64,000 nt of DNA from Paraburkholderia sp. HP33-1 (GCF_021390595.1 NZ_JAJEJR010000004.1:186001-250000); one strand, 5' to 3'. Positions 17,519 to 26,915 are shown, numbered from the stretch's first letter. Notes: generated from the letters alone by a model not told the origin. A program made the numbers and translations.

Positions 17519-17616
17519 CTCACCAACGGTGGCTTACGTGAGGCTCGCGCATCAAAAGTAGTGGAGTAGCTGTTGCTTTTGGTATTGGATCAACCTGGAA
17601 AGTGATGGAGACAGTT

Positions 17617-18966
17617 TTGAAGAAACACCGGATGTTGATTAAGGCGCTCGCGCTTGTTGCAGCAGTCTGCGCGGCGCCAATGAGTAATGCGATCGAAAGC
17701 GGGGTGACGCCTTTCGGGGCGGAAATAGCCGGGAACAAGGACGGGACGATTCCGGCATACACAGGGGGAGTCACGCAGTTTCCGGCGGGATTCAAAGCCG
17801 ATTCGGGCAAATGGGCGGACCCGTTTCCAGGCGAGAAGCCGGTGTTGCAGATCACTGCCCAAAACTACCAGCAATACGCGGACAAGCTGAGCGCGAGCGC
17901 AATCGAACTGTTCAAGCGTTATCCGACCTACCGGATGGACATCTATCCGACGCACCGCTCGGTGTCGTATCCGGACTGGTATCTCGAGAATTCGGAAAAA
18001 AACGGGCAGAATGCGAAGCTGGAAAAGAACGGCCTGTTCGTTTCCGGTGCGTTCGGCGGAAAACCATTCCCGGTGCCGAAGAACGGTCAGGAAGCACTGT
18101 GGGATTGGGAAATGCGCTACGTGGGTACGGCTCAGCGCAATAACGTGAAGACCTGGTTGGTTGATTCGAGCGGCACGCCGATCCTCGCCGCCCAGTTCAA
18201 GAGCTCACTGTACTACCCATACTTCGATCTCAAGCAGGAAGGCGAATTCAGGAAGAAGGGTGGTCTTGCCATCTGGCAATACATCAACAACGATTTCGTC
18301 GCGCCGGCACGAATGATCGGCGACACGACGCTCTACTGGTTTTTCACTGACACGGCCGATCACAACCAGCAATCGTGGGAATACAACCCGGGCCAGCGCC
18401 GCGTGCGCGTGGCACCTGACCTTGCCTACGACACGCCGAACCCCGGATATTCCGGCGCGATCACGATGGACGACATCCAGTTGTTCTACGGACGTATTGA
18501 TCGCTGGGACGCGAAGCTCGTCGGCAAGAAAGAGATGTACATCCCGTACAACGACTACAAGCAACAGTACGAAACGGCGGCGAGCAAGATCCTCACGCCG
18601 CATTTTGTCAATCCGGATCATGTGCGCTGGGAACTGCACCGCGTGTGGGTCGTCGACTTGACGCTCAAGCAGGGTTCGCGTCACGTGTATGGCAAAAAGA
18701 CGCTTTATTTCGACGAGGACGGTGGCGGCGGAATGATGGATGCCTATGACCAGTCGGGCAAGCTCTATCGCGGTGGCTTCGAGACCACGGCGCCTGCTTA
18801 CGACTACAAGGTGCCCTATTCGCTCGGCAACTGGTTCTACGACTTCAACAGCGGCATCTACATCTTCGGCAGCCATCCTGCTGAGGCACCGGGGATCATG
18901 TTCAACACGAGCTTCACGAAAGACTTCTTTACGCCCGAGTATATGCAATCCACCGGCGTCCGATAG
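17617..18966 (+). CDS. DUF1329 family periplasmic protein, copy 2
   Basis: A 449-residue paralogue of the preceding gene. The start is taken as TTG 17617, with GGAG six nt upstream; GTG 17602 and ATG 17605 are in-frame alternatives that would remove this ribosome-binding site from use. The signal peptide runs through KKHRMLIKALALVAAV and ends near MSNA. The mature sequence begins IESGVTPFGAE and follows copy 1 almost throughout, with differences concentrated in surface stretches such as LKQEGEFRKKGG. Two close copies in a row suggest a dosage need or slightly different ligands. The same operon continues to the YCF48-like gene. Confidence 0.82.
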   Translation: MKKHRMLIKALALVAAVCAAPMSNAIESGVTPFGAEIAGNKDGTIPAYTGGVTQFPAGFKADSGKWADPFPGEKPVLQITAQNYQQYADKLSASAIELFKRYPTYRMDIYPTHRSVSYPDWYLENSEKNGQNAKLEKNGLFVSGAFGGKPFPVPKNGQEALWDWEMRYVGTAQRNNVKTWLVDSSGTPILAAQFKSSLYYPYFDLKQEGEFRKKGGLAIWQYINNDFVAPARMIGDTTLYWFFTDTADHNQQSWEYNPGQRRVRVAPDLAYDTPNPGYSGAITMDDIQLFYGRIDRWDAKLVGKKEMYIPYNDYKQQYETAASKILTPHFVNPDHVRWELHRVWVVDLTLKQGSRHVYGKKTLYFDEDGGGGMMDAYDQSGKLYRGGFETTAPAYDYKVPYSLGNWFYDFNSGIYIFGSHPAEAPGIMFNTSFTKDFFTPEYMQSTGVR

Positions 18967-18996
18967 CCGACACAGTTGCAAGGAAGCGCGCAGCAG

Positions 18997-19025
18997 GTGC
19001 GTCATGCCGGTACGGCATGGCGCAC
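18997..19025. terminator. Hairpin between DUF1329 copy 2 and the YCF48-like gene
   Basis: GTGCGTCATGCCG (18997-19009) pairs with CGGCATGGCGCAC (19013-19025) with one G-T wobble and a 3-nt loop. There is no T run. The following gene has its own good ribosome-binding site, so this may be an attenuating or mRNA-stabilising hairpin. Confidence 0.45.
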
Positions 19026-19092
19026 GGAGAAGTTTCATAAAAGCCCAGGACTGTTCGCGTGATCGATCGCCAGTTACTGTGAAGGAGACGCA

Positions 19093-20157
19093 ATGCGCAA
19101 GACACTGTTTCGTTGGCTGGCACTCGTCGCGGCGGCATGCGCCGCCAATGGGCCGGTCCAAGCCGAATTTGCCGACCCGATGCGTTCACCTGCCGTGATG
19201 AACCCGCAGGCCGCGCATGAACCCCTCATGGCGTTGGCGCAAGCCGGAGAGCGCCTCGTCGCGGTAGGCCCGCGCGGGGCGATTCTCGTGTCGGACGACG
19301 GTGCCATGAACTGGCGCCAGGTACAGGTTCCGGTGAGTTCCGATCTGGTGGCCGTTACGTTCAAGTCGGCCTCGCTGGGCTGGGTGGTGGGACACGACGG
19401 CGAAGTGCTCCACACCATCGACGGCGGCAATACCTGGGCTCGGCAACTCGACGGCCAGCAGGCGGCGAAGCTGATGAGCGCGTACTACTCGAAGCAACAG
19501 GGCGATTCGCCCGATCCCAAGGCGTCGCGCGAAGAGGCAGAGCGCTTCGAAGCAGACCAGGGCGGACGTCCGTTCCTCGACGTCTGGTTTGATGACGAGC
19601 GTTCCGGCTGGGTCATCGGTTCGTTCAACATCATTTTCCACACCGACGACGGTGGCAAGAGCTGGGCGCCCTGGTTCGATCGCGTGGACAATCCCAACGC
19701 GTTGAACCTGCATGCGATGCGCCGTATCAACGGGACGCTTTATATCGCCGGCGAACAGGGGCTGCTGCTCAAGCTCGATCCCGACAAGCAGCGTTTCGTC
19801 GCGGTGCCGACGCCCTCGAAGGGCAGCTTCTTCGGTCTCGCGTCGATGGGCAACGCGACGATCGTCTACGGTCTGCTCGGCAACGCGTATCGCTCCACTG
19901 ACGGCGGCGCCACGTGGGACAAAGTCACGCTGCCGACCGGCGCGAGCATTCTGGCTTCGGCTGAACTGCCGAACGGTCACCTTGTTCTCGCGACTCAGGC
20001 GGGTGAGTTGCTCGAGAGCGTCGACCAGGGCGCAACGTTTCATGTACTTGGCGCCAGCCAGCCGGGCGGCATCTTCGCCATGGCGCTGCGCGGCGACACC
20101 GCGGTGCTGGCCGGTGCGGCCGGGCTGTCGCGGATCGCATTGTCGAAGTCGCACTAA
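19093..20157 (+). CDS. YCF48/BNR-repeat beta-propeller protein, exported
   Basis: A 354-residue protein with a signal peptide (MRKTLFRWLALVAAACA to VQA, about residue 24). The mature part holds repeated units of the photosystem-assembly YCF48 kind: VSDDGAMNW, HTIDGGNTW, HTDDGGKSW, RSTDGGATW and ESVDQGATF, each the DGG-x-x-W turn of a propeller blade. Such proteins are regularly encoded next to MMPL/RND genes in hydrophobic-substrate clusters, where they are thought to be periplasmic partners of the transporter; this is inference. AAGGAGACGCA precedes ATG 19093. The RND gene follows after 12 nt. Confidence 0.85.
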   Translation: MRKTLFRWLALVAAACAANGPVQAEFADPMRSPAVMNPQAAHEPLMALAQAGERLVAVGPRGAILVSDDGAMNWRQVQVPVSSDLVAVTFKSASLGWVVGHDGEVLHTIDGGNTWARQLDGQQAAKLMSAYYSKQQGDSPDPKASREEAERFEADQGGRPFLDVWFDDERSGWVIGSFNIIFHTDDGGKSWAPWFDRVDNPNALNLHAMRRINGTLYIAGEQGLLLKLDPDKQRFVAVPTPSKGSFFGLASMGNATIVYGLLGNAYRSTDGGATWDKVTLPTGASILASAELPNGHLVLATQAGELLESVDQGATFHVLGASQPGGIFAMALRGDTAVLAGAAGLSRIALSKSH

Positions 20158-20169
20158 GGGGGAGCAGAC

Positions 20170-22653
20170 ATGGCTGGCGGCAACAATGCCCAATTCGACA
20201 AGATGCCCGTGGTGGCAGATCTTGCCCAGTTCGATTCACGTTCAGGCAACGCGCTTGAACGGCTGATCTTCAACCGCCGTCCCTGGCTCATCGTCATCTG
20301 CGCAATCATCACGGCGGTGCTGGGGCTTCAGGCGCTGCGGCTCGATGTGAATGCGAGTTTCGAGAAGATGATTCCGCTCTCGCATCCCTACATCAAGAAC
20401 TATCTTGCCAACAAGGCGGACCTCAAAGGGCTCGGCAATTCGCTGCGAATCGTCGTCGAGAACCCCTCGGGCGACATCTACGATCCAAAGTATCTCGCTG
20501 CGCTGCGGCGCATCAACGATGCCTTGTTCCTGATTCCCGGTGTCGACCGTCCTGGCGTGAAGTCGATCTGGATGCCGATCGTCCGCTGGAACGTAGTCAC
20601 GGAGCGCGGCTTTGCAGGTGGCCCGGTGATGCCAGACGGCTTCGACGGGGCCGCTCAGGCAATCGCACAGCTACGCACGAACATTGCGCGGGCAAATATC
20701 GTGGGCAGCATCGTGTCGAATGATCTGCATTCGAGCATGATCCAGCTACCGCTGCTCGATCATTATGCCGATACCGGCAAGCCGCTCGACTATGCAAAGC
20801 TTTCACACCAGATCGACGATGTCATCAAGCACGAGGGTCACGGCGAGGTGCACGTACACGTGGTGGGCTTCGCGAAGCTGATCGGCGACCTGATCGACGG
20901 CTTGAAGCTCGTAGCGATGTACTTCGGCGTGGCCGCGGCAATCGCGCTCGCGGTGATCTTTCTCTACACGCGCTGCTATCGCAGCACGCTGCTGGTGGTG
21001 GCGTGTTCGCTGATTGCCGTGGTCTGGCAGCTCGGCATCATTCGCACGCTCGGCTATGTGCTGGACCCTTATTCGGTGCTGGTGCCGTTCCTGGTTTTTG
21101 CCATCGGCGTCTCGCATGGCGCGCAGAAGATGAACGGGATCACGCAGGACATCGGGCGCGGCACGCATCGCTACGTCGCGGCACGCTACACGTTCCGGCG
21201 GCTCTTCCTTGCCGGTCTCACGGCGTTGCTCGCGGACGTGGTCGGCTTCGCCGTGCTGATGGTCATTGACATTCCGGTGATCAAGGATCTGGCGTTCACC
21301 GCGAGCGTTGGCGTGGGTGTGCTTGTCTTCACGAACCTGCTGCTGCTGCCGGTACTGCTCTCATACGTCGGCGTGAGTCCGTCGGCTGCACGACGTAGCG
21401 TGCGTGGCGAGCAGAACGATGCGCTCGGCACCTCGTCGGCGGGCGCGCTATGGAATCTGCTCGATCGCTTCACCGAGCGCCGCTGGGCCGTGGGTGCGAT
21501 CGTTTGCGCGGCGGCACTCACTGCGGTCGGCTGGTCGATCAGTCAGCATCTGCAGATCGGCGACCTCGATTCAGGCGCGCCGGAACTCAGACCCGACTCG
21601 CGCTACAACCTGGACAACGCGTACACCAATGCGCATTTCGGCCTGTCGAGCGACCTTTTCGTCGTGGTCGGCAAGTCGTCGCACGGCACCTGCGACGCCA
21701 ACAACTTCCCGCTCGTGCTCGAAGCTGACCGGCTCGAAACCGCGCTACGCGGCGTGCCGGGCGTGCAGACGACGACTTCGGTCGGCGGCCTCGCGCGTTG
21801 GATGACCGCGGGCTTCTACGAGGGATACCCGAAGTGGTACACGATCGACCGCGTGCCATCGATCGTGAACAAGACAGTGTGGCAGATCCTGCTCGACCAT
21901 CCGGACCTCCTAAGCCAAACTTGCGGCACAGCGCCCGTCATTGCGTATCTGACCGATCACAAAGCCGCGACGCTCTCGCGCGTCATGGAGGCAGCAGAGG
22001 CATTTGCCAAAGCACATAGCGACGACGATCACCAGTTCCTGATGGTTGCCGGCTCTGCCGGTATCGATGCAGTGACGAACGTGGTCGTCGCAAAAGCGAA
22101 CCGCACCATGCTGTTCATGGTGTACGCTGCGGTGATCCTCCTGTGCTTTATCACGTTCCGCAGCTGGCGCGCGGTCGTGGTAGCTGTCGTGCCGCTCGGG
22201 ATCACTTCGGTGCTGTGCGAGGCGCTCATGGTCAAGCTCGGGATCGGCGTTAAGGTGGCGACGCTGCCTGTGATTGCACTGGGCGTGGGGATTGGCGTCG
22301 ACTATGCGCTCTATCTGCTGAGCGTGCAGCTCGCATATCAGCGCGCGGGGCAACCGCTGCGCGTGGCTTATCGTCATGCGGTGCAGTTCACGGGCAAGGT
22401 CGTGGCGCTGGTTGGGGTGACGCTGGCGGCCGGTGTTGTGACGTGGGCGTTCTCGCCGATCAAGTTCCAGGCGGACATGGGCATCCTGCTGACGTTCATG
22501 TTCCTGTGGAACATGATCGGCGCGCTCATCCTCATTCCTGCGCTGTCGCATTTCCTTTTGCAAGGCATTTCGCGTAGGGCAGTGGCGAAGGGCGTAGCGG
22601 CGGGCTCAGCGAACGTCGAGGCCTGTAGTGGCGAGGTGACGCTGCGGTCGTAA
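20170..22653 (+). CDS. MMPL/RND family transporter
   Basis: An 827-residue membrane protein. The first transmembrane segment is at RPWLIVICAIITAVLGLQAL (about 37-56), followed by a large periplasmic loop, a cluster of helices (GLKLVAMYFGVAAAIALAVIFL onward, given in part), a second loop and a second helix cluster. GVGIGVDYALYLLS in the C-terminal half is the characteristic RND/MMPL transmembrane-4-like motif. The size and the two-fold repeat fit the HAE3/MMPL group, which moves lipids, hopanoids or hydrophobic compounds. With the DUF1302, DUF1329 and YCF48-like proteins it forms a probable envelope transport module. GGGGGAG precedes ATG 20170. The direction of transport is unknown. Confidence 0.88.
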   Translation: MAGGNNAQFDKMPVVADLAQFDSRSGNALERLIFNRRPWLIVICAIITAVLGLQALRLDVNASFEKMIPLSHPYIKNYLANKADLKGLGNSLRIVVENPSGDIYDPKYLAALRRINDALFLIPGVDRPGVKSIWMPIVRWNVVTERGFAGGPVMPDGFDGAAQAIAQLRTNIARANIVGSIVSNDLHSSMIQLPLLDHYADTGKPLDYAKLSHQIDDVIKHEGHGEVHVHVVGFAKLIGDLIDGLKLVAMYFGVAAAIALAVIFLYTRCYRSTLLVVACSLIAVVWQLGIIRTLGYVLDPYSVLVPFLVFAIGVSHGAQKMNGITQDIGRGTHRYVAARYTFRRLFLAGLTALLADVVGFAVLMVIDIPVIKDLAFTASVGVGVLVFTNLLLLPVLLSYVGVSPSAARRSVRGEQNDALGTSSAGALWNLLDRFTERRWAVGAIVCAAALTAVGWSISQHLQIGDLDSGAPELRPDSRYNLDNAYTNAHFGLSSDLFVVVGKSSHGTCDANNFPLVLEADRLETALRGVPGVQTTTSVGGLARWMTAGFYEGYPKWYTIDRVPSIVNKTVWQILLDHPDLLSQTCGTAPVIAYLTDHKAATLSRVMEAAEAFAKAHSDDDHQFLMVAGSAGIDAVTNVVVAKANRTMLFMVYAAVILLCFITFRSWRAVVVAVVPLGITSVLCEALMVKLGIGVKVATLPVIALGVGIGVDYALYLLSVQLAYQRAGQPLRVAYRHAVQFTGKVVALVGVTLAAGVVTWAFSPIKFQADMGILLTFMFLWNMIGALILIPALSHFLLQGISRRAVAKGVAAGSANVEACSGEVTLRS

Positions 22654-22701
22654 CTGTATGGCGCGTGCCGCTTTACGCGCGGGATCGCCCGCAGCACCGA
22701 T

Positions 22702-22739
22702 GAATTGGCCCGCCAATTGTGCAGATAGCGGGCCAGTTC
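22702..22739. terminator. Bidirectional hairpin between convergent genes
   Basis: GAATTGGCCCGC (22702-22713) pairs with GCGGGCCAGTTC (22728-22739) with one wobble around a 14-nt loop. It lies between the RND gene (+) and the thioesterase gene (-). Confidence 0.55.
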
Positions 22740-22759
22740 GTGTTCAGGACAATCGCGCG

Positions 22760-23215
22760 TCAGGGCGAGCGGCTCCCGGAGTCCTTGCGGCGCGCATGGG
22801 GCGTGAAGGGCACGTTCGCGAAGACGGCCCTTCCGCTCGCCACGAGCCTGCCATCTGCTTCGGTCACCCGAACCTCGGTTGAAGCGATACGGCGACCGAT
22901 GCGCAGCACGCTCGCTGTTGCGACGAGCAGAGGTGAGCGTTGCGCCTCATGAAAATCCACACTGAGGTCGATCGTTACCACGCTCTCGCCTGTCTGCGCG
23001 ATGACTGCAAATGAGCATGCCGTGTCGATGAGACAACCCATAAACCCGCCGTGTAAAACGCGGGTGTCGGGATTGCCGGTCATTTCGGCGCGAACTGGCA
23101 TCTGCAGCGTAATACCGCTGTCTTCAAGGTCCAGGACGGTGATGCCCAACCATCGGTTGGCGGGCGACCGGTCGATGCGTTGCTGAATCTGCTGGATCGT
23201 GAGTTTGGCGCTCAT
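22760..23215 (-). CDS. PaaI-type hotdog thioesterase
   Basis: A 151-residue single hotdog-domain protein. The core motif HGGFMGCLIDTACSFAV (about 55-71) is the PaaI-type signature with its HGG turn and an acidic residue on the long helix. TIDLSVDFHEAQ follows as the strand lining the substrate pocket. It probably releases CoA from stalled or dead-end acyl-CoA intermediates. It is the last gene of a minus-strand operon of MDR oxidoreductase, SDR and thioesterase, 8 nt after the SDR stop. Confidence 0.85.
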   Translation of the reverse strand: MSAKLTIQQIQQRIDRSPANRWLGITVLDLEDSGITLQMPVRAEMTGNPDTRVLHGGFMGCLIDTACSFAVIAQTGESVVTIDLSVDFHEAQRSPLLVATASVLRIGRRIASTEVRVTEADGRLVASGRAVFANVPFTPHARRKDSGSRSP

Positions 23216-23223
23216 ATCGCGCC

Positions 23224-24006
23224 CTACACCACGGACATCGAGAAGCTCAGGATTTCCGAGACTCCGCCGTCGACCATCAGCATTTGCCCGTTCATGTAGG
23301 AGCTCGCCTCGGAGGCGAGAAACACGGCAACACCGCCGAGTTCCTCCGGGTTCCCCCAGCGGCCCACGGAGATATGCGAGCGCACGATCTCCTTCATTTG
23401 CGGATTGGACGAAACGGGCTCAGCCATATCGGTGAGAAAGTAGCCCGGGCAGATGCCGTTGCAACGAATGCCGTGTTTGCCCAACTCTGCGCCGAGCGAT
23501 TTCGTGAGCCCTGCGATGGCGTGCTTGCTGGCCACGTACGCCTGAAGCTTCTCGCGACCGAGCACCGACACATAAGAGCCGACGTTGATGATGCGTCCGT
23601 GGCCGTGTTGGATCATGGGACGCGCCACTTCCTGCGCGAGCAGGTATGCGGCCGTGACGTTTATATCCATCGTTCTTTGCCACATTTCTACGTTCGACTG
23701 GAGAAAGTCGCTCCACTCGCAAATGCCTGCGTTGTTGAGCAGTACGTCGACGCGTCCATAGCGCGCGAGGACATTGCGAACGCCGTTTCGGATGGCGTGC
23801 TGATCGGTGAGGTCGAATGGTTCGATATCGACGTTACCGCCCGTGTTGCGGATCGATTCCGCGGCCGTTTCGAGGCTCGTGCGCGAACGCGCGCAGAGGA
23901 TGACGGTCGCCCCTGCTGACGCTAACGCGGACGCCATGGCATAACCGAGACCGCGCGATGCGCCGGTGATGAGGGCAATCTGTCCTTCCAGCGAAAACTG
24001 TTTCAT
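23224..24006 (-). CDS. SDR family oxidoreductase
   Basis: A 260-residue classical short-chain dehydrogenase: TGASRGLG (NAD(P) binding), LLNNAGICEW, INVGSY with the active Ser region, YVASK (Tyr-x3-Lys) and CPGYFLTDMAEP. The C-terminal MNGQMLMVDGG completes the fold. I take the ATG at 24004-24006, with GGAG seven nt upstream on the minus strand, rather than the longer frame from 24042. It probably interconverts a secondary alcohol and a ketone of the substrate or an acyl-CoA. It is 32 nt downstream of the MDR gene in the same operon. Confidence 0.85.
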   Translation of the reverse strand: MKQFSLEGQIALITGASRGLGYAMASALASAGATVILCARSRTSLETAAESIRNTGGNVDIEPFDLTDQHAIRNGVRNVLARYGRVDVLLNNAGICEWSDFLQSNVEMWQRTMDINVTAAYLLAQEVARPMIQHGHGRIINVGSYVSVLGREKLQAYVASKHAIAGLTKSLGAELGKHGIRCNGICPGYFLTDMAEPVSSNPQMKEIVRSHISVGRWGNPEELGGVAVFLASEASSYMNGQMLMVDGGVSEILSFSMSVV

Positions 24007-24038
24007 GTTCTGACTCCAGTGGATCATGCGAAGGCTGG

Positions 24039-25049
24039 TCAACGATGGCGAATGACGATCTTGCCGAAATGCTTCTGGCTTTCGAGGTACTGAAGCGCAT
24101 CCGGTGCATGCGCAAAGTCATAAACCGAGTCGATGACCGGCCTGAGTTTGTGCAACGCGATTGCACGGTTCATGGACTCGAAATCCTGACGTGAGCCGAC
24201 GCGAATCGGTGCGATCGACAGCCCGCGCGTGAAGAATCCCTCGCCGGGAGAAGGGGCGCCGGTCAGCAGCCCCACGACGCTGATTCGGCCGCCGTCGCGT
24301 GTGGCGGCAACGGACTTGCTGAAAGTTTGAGCGCCACCCACCTCGACGACGAGATCGACCCCACGGCCATCCGTCAGGCGTAGCACGGCGTCATCCCAAT
24401 TCGGCGTGTCGCGGTAGTTGATCGTGGCGTCGGCGCCGAGTTCGGCAAGGCGATTGAGCTTCGTTTCGCTCGACGAAGTGGCGATCACGCGGGCGCCGAA
24501 TAGACGTGCCAGTTGCAAAGCGAAGATAGATACGCCGCCGGAGCCTTGCACGAGAACGGATTGACCCGGCAGCAGAGGCGCATGCTGGCACAGCGCGTTC
24601 CATGCGGTGACCGCGGCGCAAGGCAGCGTGGCGGCTTCCTCATCCGAAAGGTGATCCGGAACACCAACCAGCTCTTCCTCGCTGAGTACCACCTTCTCGC
24701 GGAGCATTCCTTCGACAATGGCGCCGCGGCCCAAAGTATCTGCGTGTTGCGGGCGCGTGCCGCCATGCCAGTTCTCCGCAAAATTGGCCATCACGCGGTC
24801 TCCGGCCCTGAAGCGCCGTACGCCCGCGCCGACGGCAAGCACGACGCCCGCGCCATCCGAGGCCGGAATGAAGTTGGGCTGCATCCAGTCGCGAAACGCA
24901 CCGTTCATCAGCAGCAACTCTCGGAAATTCAGCGAACTGGCATTGATCTGCACCAATACCTGATAAGCGCCGGGAGGCCCCGGATCGGGTTCCTCGCATA
25001 ACGCCAGGCCCGCAATGCCTTCAAAACGCTCGCATCGATAGAGCTTCAT
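24039..25049 (-). CDS. Zinc-independent MDR oxidoreductase (quinone oxidoreductase-like)
   Basis: A 336-residue medium-chain dehydrogenase/reductase. The N-terminal GroES-like part contains NASSLNFRELLLMNG and PASDGAGVV; the Rossmann part contains VLVQGSGGVSIFALQLARLFGA, the nucleotide-binding motif. The catalytic-zinc ligands of alcohol dehydrogenases and the structural-zinc cysteine cluster are not seen, so it is more like NADPH quinone oxidoreductases or enoyl reductases. It could reduce a conjugated double bond in a ring intermediate. It is first in its minus-strand operon and shares the 25050-25186 promoter region with etfB. Confidence 0.82.
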   Translation of the reverse strand: MKLYRCERFEGIAGLALCEEPDPGPPGAYQVLVQINASSLNFRELLLMNGAFRDWMQPNFIPASDGAGVVLAVGAGVRRFRAGDRVMANFAENWHGGTRPQHADTLGRGAIVEGMLREKVVLSEEELVGVPDHLSDEEAATLPCAAVTAWNALCQHAPLLPGQSVLVQGSGGVSIFALQLARLFGARVIATSSSETKLNRLAELGADATINYRDTPNWDDAVLRLTDGRGVDLVVEVGGAQTFSKSVAATRDGGRISVVGLLTGAPSPGEGFFTRGLSIAPIRVGSRQDFESMNRAIALHKLRPVIDSVYDFAHAPDALQYLESQKHFGKIVIRHR

Positions 25050-25119
25050 TTGTCGTCTCCATGGTGGTGAACGAGGGCATCGGATTGGGTGCCGAGCGAC
25101 GCTTTCCTCATTCTTGTCG

Positions 25120-25149
25120 TTGACAGCAGCAAAAAGATGAGTTCAGAAT
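25120..25149 (+). promoter_or_regulatory. Candidate promoter for etfBA
   Basis: TTGACA (25120-25125), 18 bp, then CAGAAT (25144-25149, four of six to consensus). The operator at 25153 begins 3 bp after the -10 box. Confidence 0.45.
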
Positions 25150-25152
25150 ATA

Positions 25153-25163
25153 GAACATTGTTC
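25153..25163. promoter_or_regulatory. GAAC-N3-GTTC operator between the MDR operon and etfBA
   Basis: A perfect GAAC-ATT-GTTC, flanked as TAGAACATTGTTCAA. It lies in the divergent intergenic region, 24 bp before the etfB start, and also overlaps a possible minus-strand -10 (TTGACG-N17-AACAAT). It could thus control both directions. Confidence 0.65.
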
Positions 25164-25186
25164 AACAAAGCGTTCGGAGCGTCAAA

Positions 25187-25936
25187 TTGAAGATACTGGT
25201 CGCGGTGAAGCGCGTGATCGACTACAACGTGAAACCTCGAGTGAAGTCCGACGGCTCTGGCGTCGATCTGGCCAACGTGAAAATGGCCATGAACCCGTTC
25301 GACGAGATCGCGGTGGAGGAGGCAGTGCGCCTGAAGGAAGCTGGCGTTGCGAGTGAAGTAGTCGTGGTGTCGGCCGGAACCGCTCAATCGCAGGAGGTAC
25401 TGCGTACCGCACTCGCCATGGGGGGCGATCGCGCCGTGCTCGTGGAGAGCGATGTAGATTTGCAGCCGCTCGCAGTCGCGAAGCTGCTGGCCGCCTTGGC
25501 CGCGCGGGAAAATCCGCAATTGGTATTGCTCGGCAAGCAGGCGATCGACAACGATGCAGGCCAAACCGGACAGAAGCTAGCCGCATTGCTTGGGTGGCCA
25601 CAAGCGACGTTCGCGTTCAAGACGGAAGTGGACGGTCAACAACTACTCGTCACGCGTGAGATCGATGGCGGCCTCGAACGGATCGCGCTCGATCTGCCCG
25701 CCGTGATCACGACGGATTTGCGCCTGAACAGTCCGCGGTATGTGACGCTGCCCAACATTATGAAAGCCAAGAAGAAGCCTCTGGAGACGTTGAGCCCCGA
25801 GGCGTTGGGCGTTGACGTCGCGCCTCGTCTGAAGGTTCTCGAAGTGACCGAGCCCCCATCCCGTAAGGGCGGAGTGATGGTCCCGGATGTTGCAGCGCTG
25901 ATTGAAAAGCTTCGCAACGAAGCGAAGGTGATCTGA
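25187..25936 (+). CDS. etfB: Electron transfer flavoprotein, beta subunit
   Basis: A 249-residue ETF beta subunit: [18 protein letters not shown] at the N-terminus, [18 protein letters not shown], and the signature region around [20 protein letters not shown]. It binds AMP and, with EtfA, carries electrons from acyl-CoA dehydrogenases to ETF-quinone oxidoreductase. The start is TTG 25187, with GGAG seven nt upstream; the family N-terminus begins exactly here. The presence of a dedicated ETF inside the island fits the seven acyl-CoA dehydrogenase chains encoded nearby. etfA follows after 2 nt. Confidence 0.95.
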   Translation: MKILVAVKRVIDYNVKPRVKSDGSGVDLANVKMAMNPFDEIAVEEAVRLKEAGVASEVVVVSAGTAQSQEVLRTALAMGGDRAVLVESDVDLQPLAVAKLLAALAARENPQLVLLGKQAIDNDAGQTGQKLAALLGWPQATFAFKTEVDGQQLLVTREIDGGLERIALDLPAVITTDLRLNSPRYVTLPNIMKAKKKPLETLSPEALGVDVAPRLKVLEVTEPPSRKGGVMVPDVAALIEKLRNEAKVI

Positions 25937-25938
25937 TC

Positions 25939-26871
25939 ATGACTATTCTCGTTATCGCCGAACACGACAATGCAACCCTTAAGCGCGCCACGCTCAACGC
26001 CGTCACGGCGGCGGGCGCAGCGGGCCGCGACATTCATGTGCTGGTGGCGGGCCACGGTGCGTCATCCGTTGTAGAGCAAGCCGCGAGCGTGGCCGGCGTC
26101 GCCGAAGTGCTCGTCGCGGATGCACCCGAGTACGCACACGGGCTGCCAGAAAACCTCGCCGCACTGGTCGTTTCACTGGCCGGCGCCTATACCCATGTGA
26201 TCGCAGCGTCGACGGCCGTGGGCAAAAACTTCATGCCCCGTGTGGCGGCGTTGCTCGACAGCGCGCAGATTTCAGACGTCGTTGCCTTCAAGGGACCCGA
26301 TGTTTTCGTGCGCCCGATCTACGCTGGCAATGCACTCGCAACGGTGCAATCGTCCGACCCGATCAAGGTCATCACGATTCGTCCGACCGCCTTCGATGCG
26401 GCAGCTACCGGTTCGGCCACCGCGTCGTCACGTGCTGTTACATCGGCCCCGGCTTTCGATAAGGCCCGTTTTGTCGGGCAGGAATTGACGAAGTCGAGCC
26501 GGCCGGAGCTGGCCGCCGCAAACATCGTAGTGTCGGGCGGCCGCGGCATGCAGAACGGCGAGAACTTCAAGCTTCTCGACGCGCTTGCGGACAAGCTTGG
26601 CGCGGCCGTCGGCGCGTCGCGCGCGGCTGTCGACGCCGGTTTCGTGCCGAACGACTATCAGGTCGGCCAGACAGGCAAGATCGTCGCGCCTCAGTTGTAC
26701 ATTGCCGTGGGCATATCGGGGGCCATTCAGCACCTCGCCGGCATGAAGGATTCGAAAGTCATCGTCGCGATCAACAAGGATGCCGAGGCGCCCATCTTTC
26801 AGGTGGCCGACTATGGTCTCAACGCCGACCTCTTCGAAGCTGTTCCGGCGCTGACCGCTGCGCTCGATTGA
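25939..26871 (+). CDS. etfA: Electron transfer flavoprotein, alpha subunit
   Basis: A 310-residue ETF alpha subunit. The C-terminal FAD domain shows [25 protein letters not shown] (in part), [21 protein letters not shown] and the signature [18 protein letters not shown] with [18 protein letters not shown]. It pairs with the upstream etfB, two nt away. It accepts electrons from the acyl-CoA dehydrogenases of the island; it might also serve amine or dimethylglycine-type dehydrogenases, but none is encoded here. Confidence 0.96.
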   Translation: MTILVIAEHDNATLKRATLNAVTAAGAAGRDIHVLVAGHGASSVVEQAASVAGVAEVLVADAPEYAHGLPENLAALVVSLAGAYTHVIAASTAVGKNFMPRVAALLDSAQISDVVAFKGPDVFVRPIYAGNALATVQSSDPIKVITIRPTAFDAAATGSATASSRAVTSAPAFDKARFVGQELTKSSRPELAAANIVVSGGRGMQNGENFKLLDALADKLGAAVGASRAAVDAGFVPNDYQVGQTGKIVAPQLYIAVGISGAIQHLAGMKDSKVIVAINKDAEAPIFQVADYGLNADLFEAVPALTAALD

Positions 26872-26877
26872 CGTTCC

Positions 26878-26899
26878 CCCGGATTGACAGCAATCCGGG
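26878..26899. terminator. Hairpin after etfA, overlapping the next promoter
   Basis: CCCGGATTG (26878-26886) and CAATCCGGG (26891-26899) form a perfect 9-bp stem with loop ACAG. The TTGACA box used by the next promoter (26884-26889) lies inside it, so the same DNA may end etfBA and start the Rieske operon. No T run follows. Confidence 0.4.
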
Positions 26900-26913
26900 C
26901 GTCAGCCTAGCAT
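26884..26913 (+). promoter_or_regulatory. Candidate promoter for the Rieske operon
   Basis: TTGACA (26884-26889), 18 bp, TAGCAT (26908-26913). Transcription is predicted near 26920, inside the operator at 26916-26926. Confidence 0.5.
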
Positions 26914-26915
26914 CT

